The translations under genes and the position numbers were made by a program. Shown here in pieces: positions 42,481 through 53,910 of a DNA stretch of 64,000 nt (the first letter of the stretch is position 1; every line of letters begins with the position of its first letter). The notes beneath the pieces are model-generated. The model did not search any database. It was given only the letters and a program-made list of their open reading frames with translations, and was not told the DNA's origin. Source of the DNA: Rhizopus arrhizus (Eukaryota > Mucoromycota > Mucoromycetes > Mucorales > Rhizopodaceae); assembly GCA_024220505.1 (NCBI GenBank), contig JAKZZE010000009.1, positions 1,914,792 through 1,978,791 on the forward strand, given 5' to 3'.

Positions 42481-43491
42481 ATGTCTCAACAATCTGGCTC
42501 CCCCATTTCGCTCATCTCGCAAGATGGAGTTGCAAATGTCAACATTACAAACCCTTCTGACATGCAACAAGCTTTGCAATATTTATTGCACAACTTCCAA
42601 ACCCTCCAGCAACGTGTTTCAACCCACGATGACTTGTTTGCTGAACTGACTGCTTTACGCAGTCAAAATGCTACTTTGAAGGCGAAAATCGCCTCACTCG
42701 AATCTCAACTCTCCGCTGGCGCTGACGTCAACAGTTCTTCCGCTTTTTCCTCTTTGGCTTCCGACCCGGCTACCATACGTGCGCCCCAAGATGCACCCCA
42801 AATGAACAAAGTAACCTATAGTGCTATTGCTGCCAAGGCTGCTGCTACTGCTACTGCTACTATCCCCTCTCGTCGCCCACCTAGCAAGAAGCGTAAGCTT
42901 GCTGCTAGTCGTACATTTATGCCAGTTGACCCTTCTGCTCCTCGTGGATTCGAGTACTTGTACTTGAATCGCAACCGCAAGCTGTCCCGTTCTGAAGTTC
43001 GCAGAAACCTCCGTTTGCTTGGTCTTGATCTTTCCCGTGTCTTGGACATCTGCTTCCCTGGCCCCAAGGTCATTGGTCTCTTGGTCCACGTTCAATACAA
43101 AGAAGAGGTGATCTCTCTTCTATCCACAGCCAAGGTTCCGTTGGTTGACGGTTTTGATCCATTGGATCCTGTCAACTTGGCGGATCCTGAGCTCCAGCAT
43201 CTTTCATCGGCTGACAAGGCTAATGAATGTGCTGAGCTGCAGTTCACTCGCTGCTCCCGTGCTCTCTCTCGTCTTGGTGCTGGCCGTGCTCACCTGGTGG
43301 GTCCCATAGGTAAGTACTTTTGTTCTAAGGGTTGGATCGATGAGGACTCTTTGAGTCAGATTCTGTCTTCCCTTCCCTCTCCTCTTTCTGCTTCTCGTGG
43401 TCGTGACCCAGGCGCTGCTTTCCGTGGTGACACGGTCATGTCAGATGCTTTGGTCTCTGATTCCGCTAGTGCTGGATCACACTCATTATGA
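42481..43491 (+). CDS. LINE ORF1 protein, copy 1
   Basis: 336 residues from MSQQSGSP; an upstream in-frame ATG at 42448 exists but the MSQQ start has the better context. A Leu/Gln heptad region (about residues 35-85: QALQYLLHNFQTLQQRV, LRSQNATLKAKIASLESQL) predicts a coiled coil. A Lys/Arg patch (PPSKKRKLAASR) is a likely nuclear localisation signal. The second half (RGFEYLYLNRNRKLSRSEVRRNLRLLG onward) is a conserved basic domain that may bind RNA. No CCHC knuckle is present. In LINEs, ORF1 proteins coat the RNA and act as chaperones. The stop overlaps the ORF2 start in ATGA. Confidence 0.88.
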   Translation: MSQQSGSPISLISQDGVANVNITNPSDMQQALQYLLHNFQTLQQRVSTHDDLFAELTALRSQNATLKAKIASLESQLSAGADVNSSSAFSSLASDPATIRAPQDAPQMNKVTYSAIAAKAAATATATIPSRRPPSKKRKLAASRTFMPVDPSAPRGFEYLYLNRNRKLSRSEVRRNLRLLGLDLSRVLDICFPGPKVIGLLVHVQYKEEVISLLSTAKVPLVDGFDPLDPVNLADPELQHLSSADKANECAELQFTRCSRALSRLGAGRAHLVGPIGKYFCSKGWIDEDSLSQILSSLPSPLSASRGRDPGAAFRGDTVMSDALVSDSASAGSHSL

Positions 43492-43898
43492 GTGAGGTCC
43501 AACACCTTTCTATAAACCTTTGGAACGCGAATGGTCTTCGGACCACGACCGTTCATGAGGTCTTGTCTCATTGTCTCTCCTCTACTCTCCTTTTTATTAC
43601 CGAGACTTGGCTTCTTTCCCCTTCTCTTCTTCCTACTGACTGGATGCAGTATCATGTGTATGGTGTTCCTGTACCTTCGGCCAATCGTGGTTCGATGGGT
43701 GTTACTGCCCTGGTCTCTCCTTCTTGTCCCTTTCCTGTCTCTCAACTTCCTTCACCGAATCGGTATACCCTTTCGTTGAAGGTCGGACCCTTTCGCCTTC
43801 ATTGTTTGTATGTACCTCCTCCTCTTTCTAACTCTGACTTTATTAATGTACTATCCTCTATTCCTTCTCTCCCCAATACTTTCATTTGTGGCGACTTT
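43488..43898 (+). pseudogene. LINE ORF2, 5' part (endonuclease N-terminus), copy 1
   Basis: Starts at the ATG of ATGAGTGAGG, overlapping the ORF1 stop. It encodes the beginning of an AP-like endonuclease: LWNANGLRT, FITETWL (catalytic Glu) and FICGDF (Asp region). It is cut off by foreign DNA at 43899 and continues at 45399. Confidence 0.88.
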
Positions 43899-45398
43899 GA
43901 AAATAATTGGTTCCATTTCCCCTTGATCACTAATGCTATCCTCTAAGACGGTAGTCAGCAAAGATACCAGTGGACCTTGGTCGGCAATGCCTGCTCTATT
44001 GAACGACACTTGCGAAAAGCAAGCAAGCATTGCCTTCCAGTGATTACTGGCATGTTTCCTACGCCATATGAAATCCACTAACTTCCATGGCATCATCGAT
44101 GCTGTGCGGTGACGACTAGTCACTCCTCGTTTGATACCATTCCAGGTGCCTAGTAGCAGGCTGTTAGCATAGTTTAAGGATTCTACGGTTTACACAAGTA
44201 CATACCTTCAATAGTATTAGTACAAGCACCTGTCTTCGGATCACGGAACGTTTTTGAGTGATTGACCGTTTCAACAATCAAGTTTCGGCTTGGATCACTG
44301 TCAATCCCTTTATAGCCTTTCCAGCAATCTACCATAACATGGGAGCCTGTCATCAATGATTAGGTGCACTGATCATCTAGCATATACATATTCTAATCAT
44401 TACCATCCTTTACGAATGTATCGATTATTAACTTCAAGGTATTTTGATTGCGGTTAGGTACCGTCAACAAGAACACCTTACGCTCGGGCGTACGCTCTAC
44501 ACCCCCAACAACCCAAACACCATCTACCCTCTTTCCCTTATTATATTTTCGCTTGCCAAACTTACTTTCGTCTATTTCAACGACAATTGGCTGCCCATCA
44601 CTGTTAACTCCACCTAAGTATGACTTGTTAATCACATACTCTGATGTAAACAAAGCATCACGTACCGACTTGTACATCTTCAATTCGCAGATCTGCCTCC
44701 ATTATTTGGTATATGTCCTTAATAATGCTGCGGACCGTTGGCAGACTAAGACCAGTCATGGTAGATATTGTTCCATTTGGAACTTGTAATAGAAAGAGGT
44801 ACACTACCAATAGTGTTTGGTGGATGATGGACTTGCGACCTTGGAAAAAGGAGCCGTCCAGGTAAGAAATACGGCTACGACCGCACGCACAGTTCCTTGA
44901 GCCACATCGCCAAAAGAATCCATCTCGGCTTGACTGGTTCAAGCGCATTTCAGAACCTTCTTTACACTTGCGTGTAGAAAAAAAAGCGCCATTTTCCTTT
45001 AAATAACTTATACCAGTTGCCTTTAGTTACGTTCCCTCCCATTTAAAAACGAACTTACTTTATGGTACAGTCAGCCGTCATAGTTTTTTCGGCAATATAG
45101 GCAAGAGTTGGCATGTTGTTAGCAGCGTTGGAAGACATGAGGTTTTTATGAAATGGAGAAACAGATGAAGGAAAGAAAAAAAAACAAAAAGCATCTCTTT
45201 TTATTTTTTTACAAGCTTTGTTATCATTCCGAGAACAGCCGATAGATACGAAGCATCTCCGCAACGGAAGCTCGTTTTGCCGTAGTGAGATGACAAAAGT
45301 TTTCCCGAAACTCTTGAGATTTTGAAAAAAAAATGCTAAGTAACTTAGAGTAAAAGTAATGCAAAAAGTAGACGACAATGTATGAGCATCTACAGGGT
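43899..45398 (-). pseudogene. Truncated IS1595-like gene copy inserted in LINE ORF2
   Basis: On the minus strand, ATG at 45138, the same introns (for example gtaagttcg after ACCATAAA), and nearly the same protein as 18504-19830. Differences include VNSDGQ for VNSVGQ, ERKVF for ERRVF and LVDFIW for LVEFIW. The C-terminal 27 residues are missing: the sequence switches to LINE just after EPIIF. Upstream homology starts at tcatctcactacggc (~45293); about 100 further bases to 45398 are not shared. Introns are kept, so this is a DNA-level copy. Compared with LINE copy 2, twelve LINE bases (aatgctcgtctt) are missing at the junction. Confidence 0.88.
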
Positions 45399-48368
45399 GG
45401 TGACCTCACTGGTGATGCATTGGTCTCTCCTCGTGGTGCTGCTATGGCTCGCTGGCTTGCTGATCACTCCTTGACCGTTCTGAACGGCCCACTGGCTCAT
45501 GGTATTCCTACCTGGGTCGGGTTTCGTGATGATCGAGAGATGAGTAGCATCATTGACATGTTTTTAACCAACGCGTCATTGATGTCTCCTCGCCTTGACA
45601 TCGCGTCTGACTTGTCTCTTGGTTCTGACCATCGTCTACTAACGCTGTCTTTTTCTTTTGCTCAGTCAAGTGCCTCTGAGTCATTGACTGATACTACTGA
45701 TGCTACTATTCATCCTCGTCGATTATGGAACTTGTCTCGCCTTGGTGAACCTGATCCATGTCAACTCTATCAAGATACCTTTTGTACGTCCTCTGCTCCA
45801 TTGCTTTCTCAACTGAAGAGGTTGGTTCAACACCCTCCTTCTTCACGTCCGCCAATTGACGACCTCAACGCGTCGCTCAACAACATCATCTACAGCTCTC
45901 TTGACTCTTCTGTCGGTGACCGACCTCCACGTCCATCGCATTGGAAAAAGTACTGGACGCAACAACTTCAAGATACTGCTGATTTCCGCAACAGATGTTA
46001 CCGTAGATGGCGTCGTGCCTTTGGTATTGACAAAGTCTATTGGTGGCATCAACATCAACAAGCCAACGTCTCCTTTCGTCAAGCTGTGGCCAATGCCAAA
46101 CGTCTCTCTTGGCAAGCATTCTGTAAGTCTTTAGAAACTGACTTTACCAAAGCGATATCAAAAGTCAAGCAACTCAAACGACGACATCAGTCATCATCGT
46201 CATTTTCTCATCCTGATGGTCCATCTAAGGCAGTGGAGGTAATGGCTAGTCACTTGGCTTCGGTCTTTGATGGCAGTCTTCTACCTTCCACTCGTCCACC
46301 TTCTCCTCCATCTTCATCCTCTCTTGGTTTGCCTCTTGGTCTACATGGTTCGTCTCCTTCTGGTACGTCTCCCTCTGGTTCCTCTGGTTCCTCTGGTCCT
46401 CCTGGTTCAAGTCACTCATTATTCGCTCCTTTAACAATCCATATGTATATCGGTCAGCTCCCTACTCGTAAAGCTCCTGGTGCTGATCACATCAAGGCCG
46501 AGATGCTCAAGCCGATCAGTACTGACCTCTCCCACTTGCTGTCTTGGTTCTTTTCCCTATGCTGTCAATGGTCTTACGTTCCTTCTCTCTGGCGGCATGC
46601 TCAAGTCTATCCAATCTTCAAGAAAGGTGATCCTTCGCTGCCGTCCAACTATCGACCGATCTCACTGACCTCGGTGTTTAGAAAGCTCCTTGAGCTTAGT
46701 CTTGCTCCATGGCTCGCCTCGGTGTCGGCTCGACTTGATCTGGCTCAAGGTGGCTTTCGTCCTCGTCGCTCAGCTCTTGACCAAGCCCTATGTCTTCATG
46801 AGCTGATGCAGTCCTATTATCGTCGTTCACATCGTTTTCCTGTGGTTGCATTCCTGGATATCAAGTCGGCGTACGATACCGTCGACCGGCGTGTTATCTG
46901 GGATGCTCTCTCTCGTTCTGGTGCTGGTTCGTCTCCTTGTCTTCCTCTCTTGGTCCATCTCTTTGATGATGTCTCGGTGTCTGTCCTGGTGTCAAACCAT
47001 TCTTCTGCTGCTTTCTCTCCTGTCACCGGTGTCTTGCAAGGTTCTGTTCTCAGTCCTCACTTGTACTCGGTGTACATCAATACTCTTCCTGCTTTACTTC
47101 GTCAAGTCGCTGCTCCTGCCACCCATTTGGTTCCCTCCTCTGGTCGCTCCGATGCTGGTATGGTCCCAGTCAACTCTCTCCTCTTTGCTGACGATGTCGC
47201 AGTCATTGGCTCGGCAAAGTCAGTCAAAGAGATGCTCAAGCTCTGTGAGGATCACTCGTTGTCTCTTGGATATCGCTGGAATCCTCTGAAGTGTGCGGTG
47301 CTCAACCACCCCACTTCCTCTTCATCGTCATCTGGTTCAACCCAATTAAGCCTTTATGGTACTTCACTGCCCTTGGTCGACAAGTTTGTATACCTTGGTA
47401 TGCCTTTCGTCAAGACTGGTCTCTCTGCTGCTTCGGTGCTTCCTCTTCGTTCTCCTGGTGTCCTTCAACTGATGGGAATTCTTAACAAGATTGGCGTGAA
47501 TCGTCAAGGCTTTTCTCTTCTCTTGTGTGCTCGGATCTATGCTACCTTTGTCAGACCCAAGTTCGAGTACGGCCTTGCGATCTCAAAGTTTACCACTGCT
47601 CAAGCCAAAGAAATCGACCGCTTACAAGACCGATGCCTTCGTATTATGGTCGGTGGTCATGCCACCTCCTCTACGTTGGTTATCAAACATATGACAACCT
47701 TGCCGTCTATGCACCACCACATAGATGTGCTTACAACTCGTTTCTGCCTTCGTGCTCGCTCGCTTCCTGGTTCTTGCTTGCTGTCTCTCCTGTCGTCAAC
47801 GCTGCCTGTCTCTCGAATCAAGATCCATCTTGACAAGAATCCGCTCTTCTTGGCTTTGCCTTCTCCTCCTCCATCCTCCGATGCTCGGCTCAAGACCTTC
47901 TTTCGCCAGTATCGTGAGCGTCAAGTCATCTCTCTCGTCACCTCCACTACTCAGGTTCTCCTACGCGCATGTCGCCCTGCTCTGGTGGTTGATCCCATCC
48001 TATACGTTCCTGCAACCCGTGCAGAACGCTCTCTCTTGGTTCGTTGGCGTCTTGGTTGGTTACCAGGTAAGCCTGAAGACTGTCCTTGTGGACGTGATCG
48101 TCGTTCCCGTCGCCACTTTCTTGAGTGCGATTTGATACCGTCTTTCCTCTGGTCTGATCTGCCTCGCTGTCCTCCTGGGTCTTATCCCATTGACTTTGCT
48201 CTTTCCTCGTTGCCTCTTGGCCGTTCAGCTAGCTGTCCTCCTTGGTGGTCTTCCCTGCTTCTTATGCTTTGGCATATACAACGTCTCTGCCGTCCTGATA
48301 GCTTCTATGCTATTGACTCTTCCCCTGGTGCCTTATGGTATTCTAGCTCTTCTCGTAGCCCTGACTGA
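45399..48368 (+). pseudogene. LINE ORF2, remainder (EN C-terminus, RT, zinc motif), copy 1
   Basis: An open frame of ~990 codons. The endonuclease ends with SDHRLLTLSF (His/Asp motif). The reverse transcriptase shows RKAPGADHIKAEML, YPIFKKGDPSLPSNYRPISL, FLDIKSAYDTVDR, GVLQGSVLSPHLYSVY and SLLFADDVAVIG (FADD catalytic). A C-terminal Cys/His motif follows (CPCGRDRRSRRHFLEC). There is no RNase H domain that I can see. Together with the 5' part this would be a normal ORF2 for target-primed reverse transcription; the frame is intact apart from the insertion. Confidence 0.88.
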
Positions 48369-48640
48369 AACCCTTCTTTGTCTGTCTCCTGCTGATCCCC
48401 CACGGAAGTAAAGCCATCAAAGTTCCTTACCGTTGGGTTGTGACAGTAGGTCAGCTAAGTTGTGGAAGTAGGCAGTCAATCTGATCTTTTGCTTTGTCTT
48501 TTTTTTGGAGTTTTTCTGTTTCTCAGGCTCCTTTTTTTGTACCTTATTCTTTTTCTTTGTACTTGAAGATGCAACAATGACTTTTTAGTCGCCTGCAATA
48601 TATCTTCGTTATTTAATAAAAACAAAATCTTTAACCTGAG

Positions 48641-48660
48641 CTACATCCCCCGACCGACCA
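48641..48660 (+). other. tRNA-like remnant between LINE copies 1 and 2
   Basis: gagctacatcccc (with cctg before it) matches the reverse complement of the first ~15 bases of tRNA-Ala (GGGGATGTAGCTC). It separates the end of LINE copy 1 from the start of copy 2. At the next junction (53500-53510) only cctgagcta remains. Confidence 0.7.
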
Positions 48661-48848
48661 CCTTTCTTTCGCTCTTCCGACCGTTACACAAGGTATAGTA
48701 CGCGTAATCAACTTTGAACTCAAATATCTCTGCGAATACGATACATCCATCCACCGTTTTAACACCAAAATAATCGTCGTATTTTTCTCTACAAACTATA
48801 TTTTTTTCAACTCGATTGCTGTATTTTTCATCATTTTCGACATTTCCC

Positions 48849-49853
48849 ATGTCTCAACAATCTGGCTCCCCCATTTCGCTCATCTCGCAAGATGGAGTTG
48901 CAAATGTCAACATTACAAACCCTTCTGACATGCAACAAGCTTTGCAATATTTATTGCACAACTTTGAAACCCTCCAGCAACGTGTTTCAACACATGATGA
49001 CTTGTTTGCTGAACTGACTGCTTTACGCAGTGAAAATGCTAATTTGAAGGCGAAAATCGCCTCGCTTGAAGCTCAAATCTCCGCTGGCGCTGACGTCAAC
49101 CGTTCTTCCGCTTTATCTCCTTTGGTTTCCGACTCGGAATCCATACGTGCACCCCAAGTTGCATCTCCAATCAACAAAGCAAGCTATGGTGCTATTGCTG
49201 CCAAGGCTGCTGCTACTACTGCTACTACCACCCGTCGCCCACCTAGCAAGAAGCGAAAGCTTGCTGCTAGTCGTCCATTCCAACCAGTTGACCCTTCTGC
49301 TCCTCGTGGTTTTGAATACCTGTACCTGCATCGAAACCGCAAGCTGTCCCGTGCTGAAATTAGACGCAACCTGCGTTTACTTGGTCTTGATCTTTCCCGT
49401 GTTTTGGACATCTGCTTTCCTGGCCCAAAGGCCATTGGTCTCCTGATCCATGTTCTTTACAAAGAAGAGGTGATCTCCCTTCTTTCTGCTGCCAAGGTTC
49501 CGTTGGTTGACGGTTTCGATCCCTTGGATCCTGTCAACTTGGCGGATCCTGAGCTCCAGCATCTTTCATCGGCTGACAAGGCTAATGAATGTGCTGAGCT
49601 CCAGTTCACTCGCTGCTCCCGTGCTCTCTCTCGTCTTGGTGCTGGCCGTGCTCACCTGGTGGGTCCCATAGGTAAGTACTTTTCTTCCAAGGGTTGGATC
49701 GATGAGGACTCTTTGAGTCAGATTCTATCCTCCCTCCCTTCTCCTCTTTCTGCTTCTCGTGGTCGTGATCCAGGCGCTGCTTTCCGTGGTGACACGGTCA
49801 TGTCAGATGCTTTGGTCTCTGATTCCGCTAGTGCTGGATCACACTCATTATGA
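48849..49853 (+). CDS. LINE ORF1 protein, copy 2
   Basis: 334 residues from MSQQSGSP, the same architecture as copy 1: coiled coil (LRSENANLKAKIASLEAQI), basic patch PPSKKRKLAASR, and a conserved C-terminal domain that is nearly identical over the last 130 residues. Differences from copy 1 are mostly conservative, which suggests the protein was under selection when the copies separated. Its stop overlaps the ORF2 ATG. Confidence 0.88.
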   Translation: MSQQSGSPISLISQDGVANVNITNPSDMQQALQYLLHNFETLQQRVSTHDDLFAELTALRSENANLKAKIASLEAQISAGADVNRSSALSPLVSDSESIRAPQVASPINKASYGAIAAKAAATTATTTRRPPSKKRKLAASRPFQPVDPSAPRGFEYLYLHRNRKLSRAEIRRNLRLLGLDLSRVLDICFPGPKAIGLLIHVLYKEEVISLLSAAKVPLVDGFDPLDPVNLADPELQHLSSADKANECAELQFTRCSRALSRLGAGRAHLVGPIGKYFSSKGWIDEDSLSQILSSLPSPLSASRGRDPGAAFRGDTVMSDALVSDSASAGSHSL

Positions 49854-52800
49854 GTGAGGTCCAACACCTTTCTATAAGCCTTTGGAACGCGAATGGTCTT
49901 CGGACCACGACCGTTCATGAGGTCTTGTCTCATTGTCTCTCCTCTACTCTCCTTTTCATCACCGAGACTTGGCTTCTTTCCCCTTCGCTCCTTCCTACTG
50001 ACTGGATGCAGTATCATGTGTATGGTGTTCCTGTACCTTCGGCCAACCGTGGTTCGATGGGTGTTACTGCTCTGGTCTCTCCTTCTTGTCCCTTTCCTGT
50101 CTCTCAACTTCCTTCACCGAATCGGTATACCCTTTCGTTGAAGGTCGGACCCTTTCGCCTTCATTGTTTGTATGTACCTCCTCCTCTTTCTAACTCTGAC
50201 TTTATTAATGTACTATCCTCTATTCCTTCTCTCCCCAATACTTTCATTTGTGGCGACTTTAATGCTCGTCTTGGTGACCTCACTGGTGATGCATTGGTCT
50301 CTCCTCGTGGTGCTGCTATGGCTCGCTGGCTTGCTGATCACTCCTTGACCGTTCTGAACGGCCCACTGGCTCATGGTATTCCTACCTGGGTCGGGTTTCG
50401 TGATGATCGAGAGATGAGTAGCATCATTGACATGTTTTTAACAAACGCGTCATTGATGTCTCCTCGCCTTGACATCGCGTCTGACTTGTCTCTTGGTTCT
50501 GACCATCGTCTACTCACGTTGTCTTTTCATTTACTCAGTCAAGTGCCTCTGAGTCATTGTCTGATATACCTGATACCACTCTACATCCTCGTCGATTATG
50601 GAACTTGTCTCGCCTTGGTGAACCTGATCCATGTCAACTCTATCAAGATACCTTTCGTTCGTTTTCTGCTCCATTGCTTTCTCAACTGAAGAGGTTGGTT
50701 CAACACCCTCCTTCTTCACGTCCGCCAATTGACGACCTCAACGCGTCGCTCAACAACATCATCTACCGTTCTCTTGACTCTTCTGTCGGTGATCGTCCTC
50801 CTCGTCCATCGCATTGGAAAAAGTACTGGACGCAACAACTTCAAGATGCTGCTGATTTCCGCAACAGGTGCTACCGTAGATGGCGTCGTGCCTTTGCATC
50901 GACAAAGTCTATTGGTGGCATCAACATCAACAAGCGAATACCTCTTTCCGTCAAGCTGTGGCCAATGCCAAACGTCTGTCCTGGCAAGCATTTGCAAGTC
51001 TCTCGAATCTGACTTCACTAAAGCCGTTTCCAAAGTCAAGCAACTCAATCGACGACATCAGTCATCATCGTCGTTTTCCCATCCTGATGGTCCATCTAAG
51101 GCAGTGGAGGTAATGGCTAGTCACTTGGCTTCGGTCTTTGATGGCAGTCTTCTACCTTCCACTCGTCCACCTTCTCCTCCATCTTCATCCTCTCTTGGTT
51201 TGCCTCTTGGTCTACATGGTTCGTCTCCTTCTGGTACGTCTCCCTCTGGTCCTCTGGTTCCTCTGGTCCTCCTGGTTCAAGTCACTCATTAATTCGCTCC
51301 TTTAACAATCCATATGTATATCGGTCAGCTCCCTACTCGTAAAGCTCCTGGTGCTGATCACATCAAGGCCGAGATGCTCAAGCCGATCAGTACTGACCTC
51401 TCCCACTTGCTGTCTTGGTTCTTTCCCTATGCTGTCAATGGTCTTACGTTCCTTCTCTCTGGCGGCATGCTCAAGTCTATCCAATCTTCAAGAAAGGTGA
51501 TCCTTCGCTGCCGTCCAAACTATCGACCCGATCTCACTGACCTCGGTGTTTAGAAAGCTCCTTGAGCTTAGTCTTGCTCCATGGCTCGCCTCGGTGTCGG
51601 CTCGACTTGATCTGGCTCAAGGTGGCTTTCGTCCTCGTCGCTCAGCTTCTTGACCAAGCCCTATGTCTTCATGAGCTGATGCAGTCCTATATCGTCGTTC
51701 ACATCGTTTTCCTGTGGTTGCATTCCTGGATATCAAGTCGGCGTACGATACCGTCGACCGGCGTTTTATGCTGGGATGCTCTCAGTCTCGTTCTGGTGCT
51801 GGTTCGTCTCCTTGTCTTCCTCTCTTGGTCCTACTCTTTGATGATGTCTCGGTGTCTGTCCTGGTGTCAAACGCATTCTTCTGCTGCTTTCTCTCCTGTC
51901 ACCGTGTCTTGGCAAGGTTCTGTTTCTCAGATCCTCACGTGTACTCGGTGTACATCAATACTCTTCCTGCTTAGCTTCGTCAAGTCGCTGCTCCTGCCAC
52001 CCATTTGGTTCCGCCTCTGTCGCCTCCGATGCTGGTATGGTCCCAGTCAACTCTCTCCTCTTTGCTGACGATGTCGCAGTCATTGGCTCTGGCAAAGTCA
52101 GTCAAAGAGATGCGCAGCTCTGTGAGGATCACTCGTTGTCTCTTGGATATCGCTGGAATCCTCTGAAGTGTGCGGTGCTCACACCACCCACTTCCTCTCA
52201 TCTTCCTCGTCTAGTCGCCTCCAGTTGTACGGTACTCCTCTGCCTTTGGTGGATGAGCCGTATATCTTGGAGTGCCCTTCGTCAAGTCTGGTCTCTCTGC
52301 TCCTTCCTTGGTTTCTCTCCGGTCTCCTGGTGTCATCAAGGTTATGGCTATCCTGAACAAGATGGTGTCAATCGTCAAGGTTTCTCTCTGCTGCTCTGCT
52401 CCCGAATCTATGCTACCTTTGTTCGCCCGAAGTTTGAGTATGGCCTAGCCATATCTCGGCTGACGGCAACCGACCTCAATTCTATAGAAGGTTTACAAGA
52501 TCGCTGTCTTCGTCTCTTGGTCGGTGGTCATCGTACCTCGTCCACTACTATTATCAAGCACATTACAACACTGCCATCTATGCGCCACCGCATAGATGTG
52601 CTTATCACTCGCTACTGTCTACGTGCTCGTTCTCTTCCTGTTTCTTGCTTGCTTTCTCTGCTGTCAACAACACTACCTGTCTCTCGCATACAAGTCCATC
52701 TTCAAAGAATCCGCTCTTCTTGGCCTTGCCTTCTCCTCTTCCGTCCTCCGATGCTCGGCTCAAGACCTTCTTTCGCCAGTATCGTGAGCGTCAAGTCATT

Positions 52801-53277
52801 CTCTCGTCACCTCCACTACTCCAGGTTCTCTTACGCGCATGTCGCCCTGCTTTGGGGTTTGATCCCATCTTATACGTTCCTGCAACCCGTTGCAGAACGC
52901 TCTCTCTTGGTTCGTTGGCGTCTTGGCTGCTGCCAGGTAACCCGAAGACTGTCCTTGTGGCCTTGATCGTCGCTCTCGTCGTCACTTCCTAGAGTGCGAC
53001 CTTATACCCTCGTTCCTCTGTCCGATCTACCTCGCTGTCCTCCTTGGTCTTATCCCATTGACTATGCTCTCCTCTTCGTTGCCTCTTGGTCGCTCAGCTC
53101 GCTGTCCTCCTGGTGGTCATCTCTCTTGTTGATGCTCTGGCATATTCAACGTCTCTGCCGTCCTGATAGCTTTATGCTATTGACTCTTCTCCTGGTGCCT
53201 TATGGTATTCAAGTTCTTCTCGTAGCCCTGACTGAAACCCTTCTTTGCCTGTCTCCTGCTGATCCCCCACGGAAGTA
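49850..53277 (+). pseudogene. LINE ORF2, copy 2, multiply frameshifted
   Basis: The first ~230 codons are open: endonuclease with FITETWL, FICGDFNARLGDLTGDAL, and SDHRLLTLSF. After about 50520 the frame is lost repeatedly. At least ten one-base or short indels relative to copy 1 occur to 53270, for example at 51250 (lost t), 51645 (extra t), 51690, 51775 and 51960. RT motifs (SAYDTVDR, LLFADDVAVIG) are still visible in different frames. It is not translatable as a whole. Confidence 0.88.
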
Positions 53278-53504
53278 AAGCCATCAAAGTTCCTTGCCGT
53301 TGGGTTGTGACAGTAGGTCAGCTAAGTTGTGGAAGTAGGCAGCGAATCTCATCTTTCTTCTTTATCTTTTTTTGGAGTTTTTCTGTTTCTCAGGCTCCTT
53401 TTTTGTATCTTATTCTTATTTTTTTGTACTTGAAGATGCAACAATGACTTTTTAGTCGCCTGCAAATATCTTCCTATTAAATAAAAACAAAATCTTTAAC
53501 CTGA

Positions 53505-53910
53505 GCTAAGCGACCACCTTTCTTTCGCTCTTCCGACCGTTACACAAGGTATTTATTTTTGCTCATCTTTGAACTCGATTTTCACCACCAATACGATACA
53601 TCCATCCACCGTTTTAACACCAAAAAACGCGCCTTTTTTTTCTCTACGACATATATTTTTTTCAGTCCGAATACTCTTATTTTGAATATTTTAGACATCA
53701 CCCATGTCCCAACATTTCACCCCTGCTAATTTGCAGATGTCGCCAAATGCCATTGCAAATGTCGACATGTCGAACCCAAATGACATTTCAAATGTTTTCA
53801 AATACCTTCTGAATACTGTTAACACGCTCAAGAACCTGTTACGACTCACGACGACATTTTAAACGAATTGTCCACATTGCGTAATGAAAATGCAACATTA
53901 AGGCCGAGAT
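53505..53910 (+). mobile_element. LINE fragment, copy 3 (5' UTR and start of ORF1)
   Basis: It begins with the same 5' UTR (ctttcgctcttccgaccg). An ORF1-like start follows at 53704 (MSQHFTPANLQMS) that is more diverged. It is cut at 53910 by a second 5' UTR (ccgaccgttacacaagg). The early frame is lost near 53835. Confidence 0.8.

Larger units (their letters stand above)
42292..48640 (+). mobile_element. Non-LTR retrotransposon (LINE), copy 1
   Basis: 5' UTR from cacctttctttcgctcttcc, ORF1, ORF2 and a 3' UTR ending aacaaaatctttaacctgag. It differs from copy 2 at scattered positions. It is complete except for a 1.5-kb foreign block at 43899-45398. The 5' end abuts tRNA-Ala and the 3' end is followed by a partial tRNA-like sequence (gagctacatcccc), a possible target duplication. 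There is no poly-A tail. Confidence 0.88.
48655..53500 (+). mobile_element. LINE, copy 2
   Basis: Same structure and direction as copy 1 without the foreign block: 5' UTR, ORF1 48849-49853, ORF2 from 49850, and 3' UTR to aaatctttaacctgagcta. The first ~1.7 kb is open; the rest carries many single-base indels. Confidence 0.9.

Noticed and set aside
48641..48660. A second tRNA gene between LINE copies
   Set aside because: Only the first ~15 bases of a tRNA are present; no anticodon or T arm.
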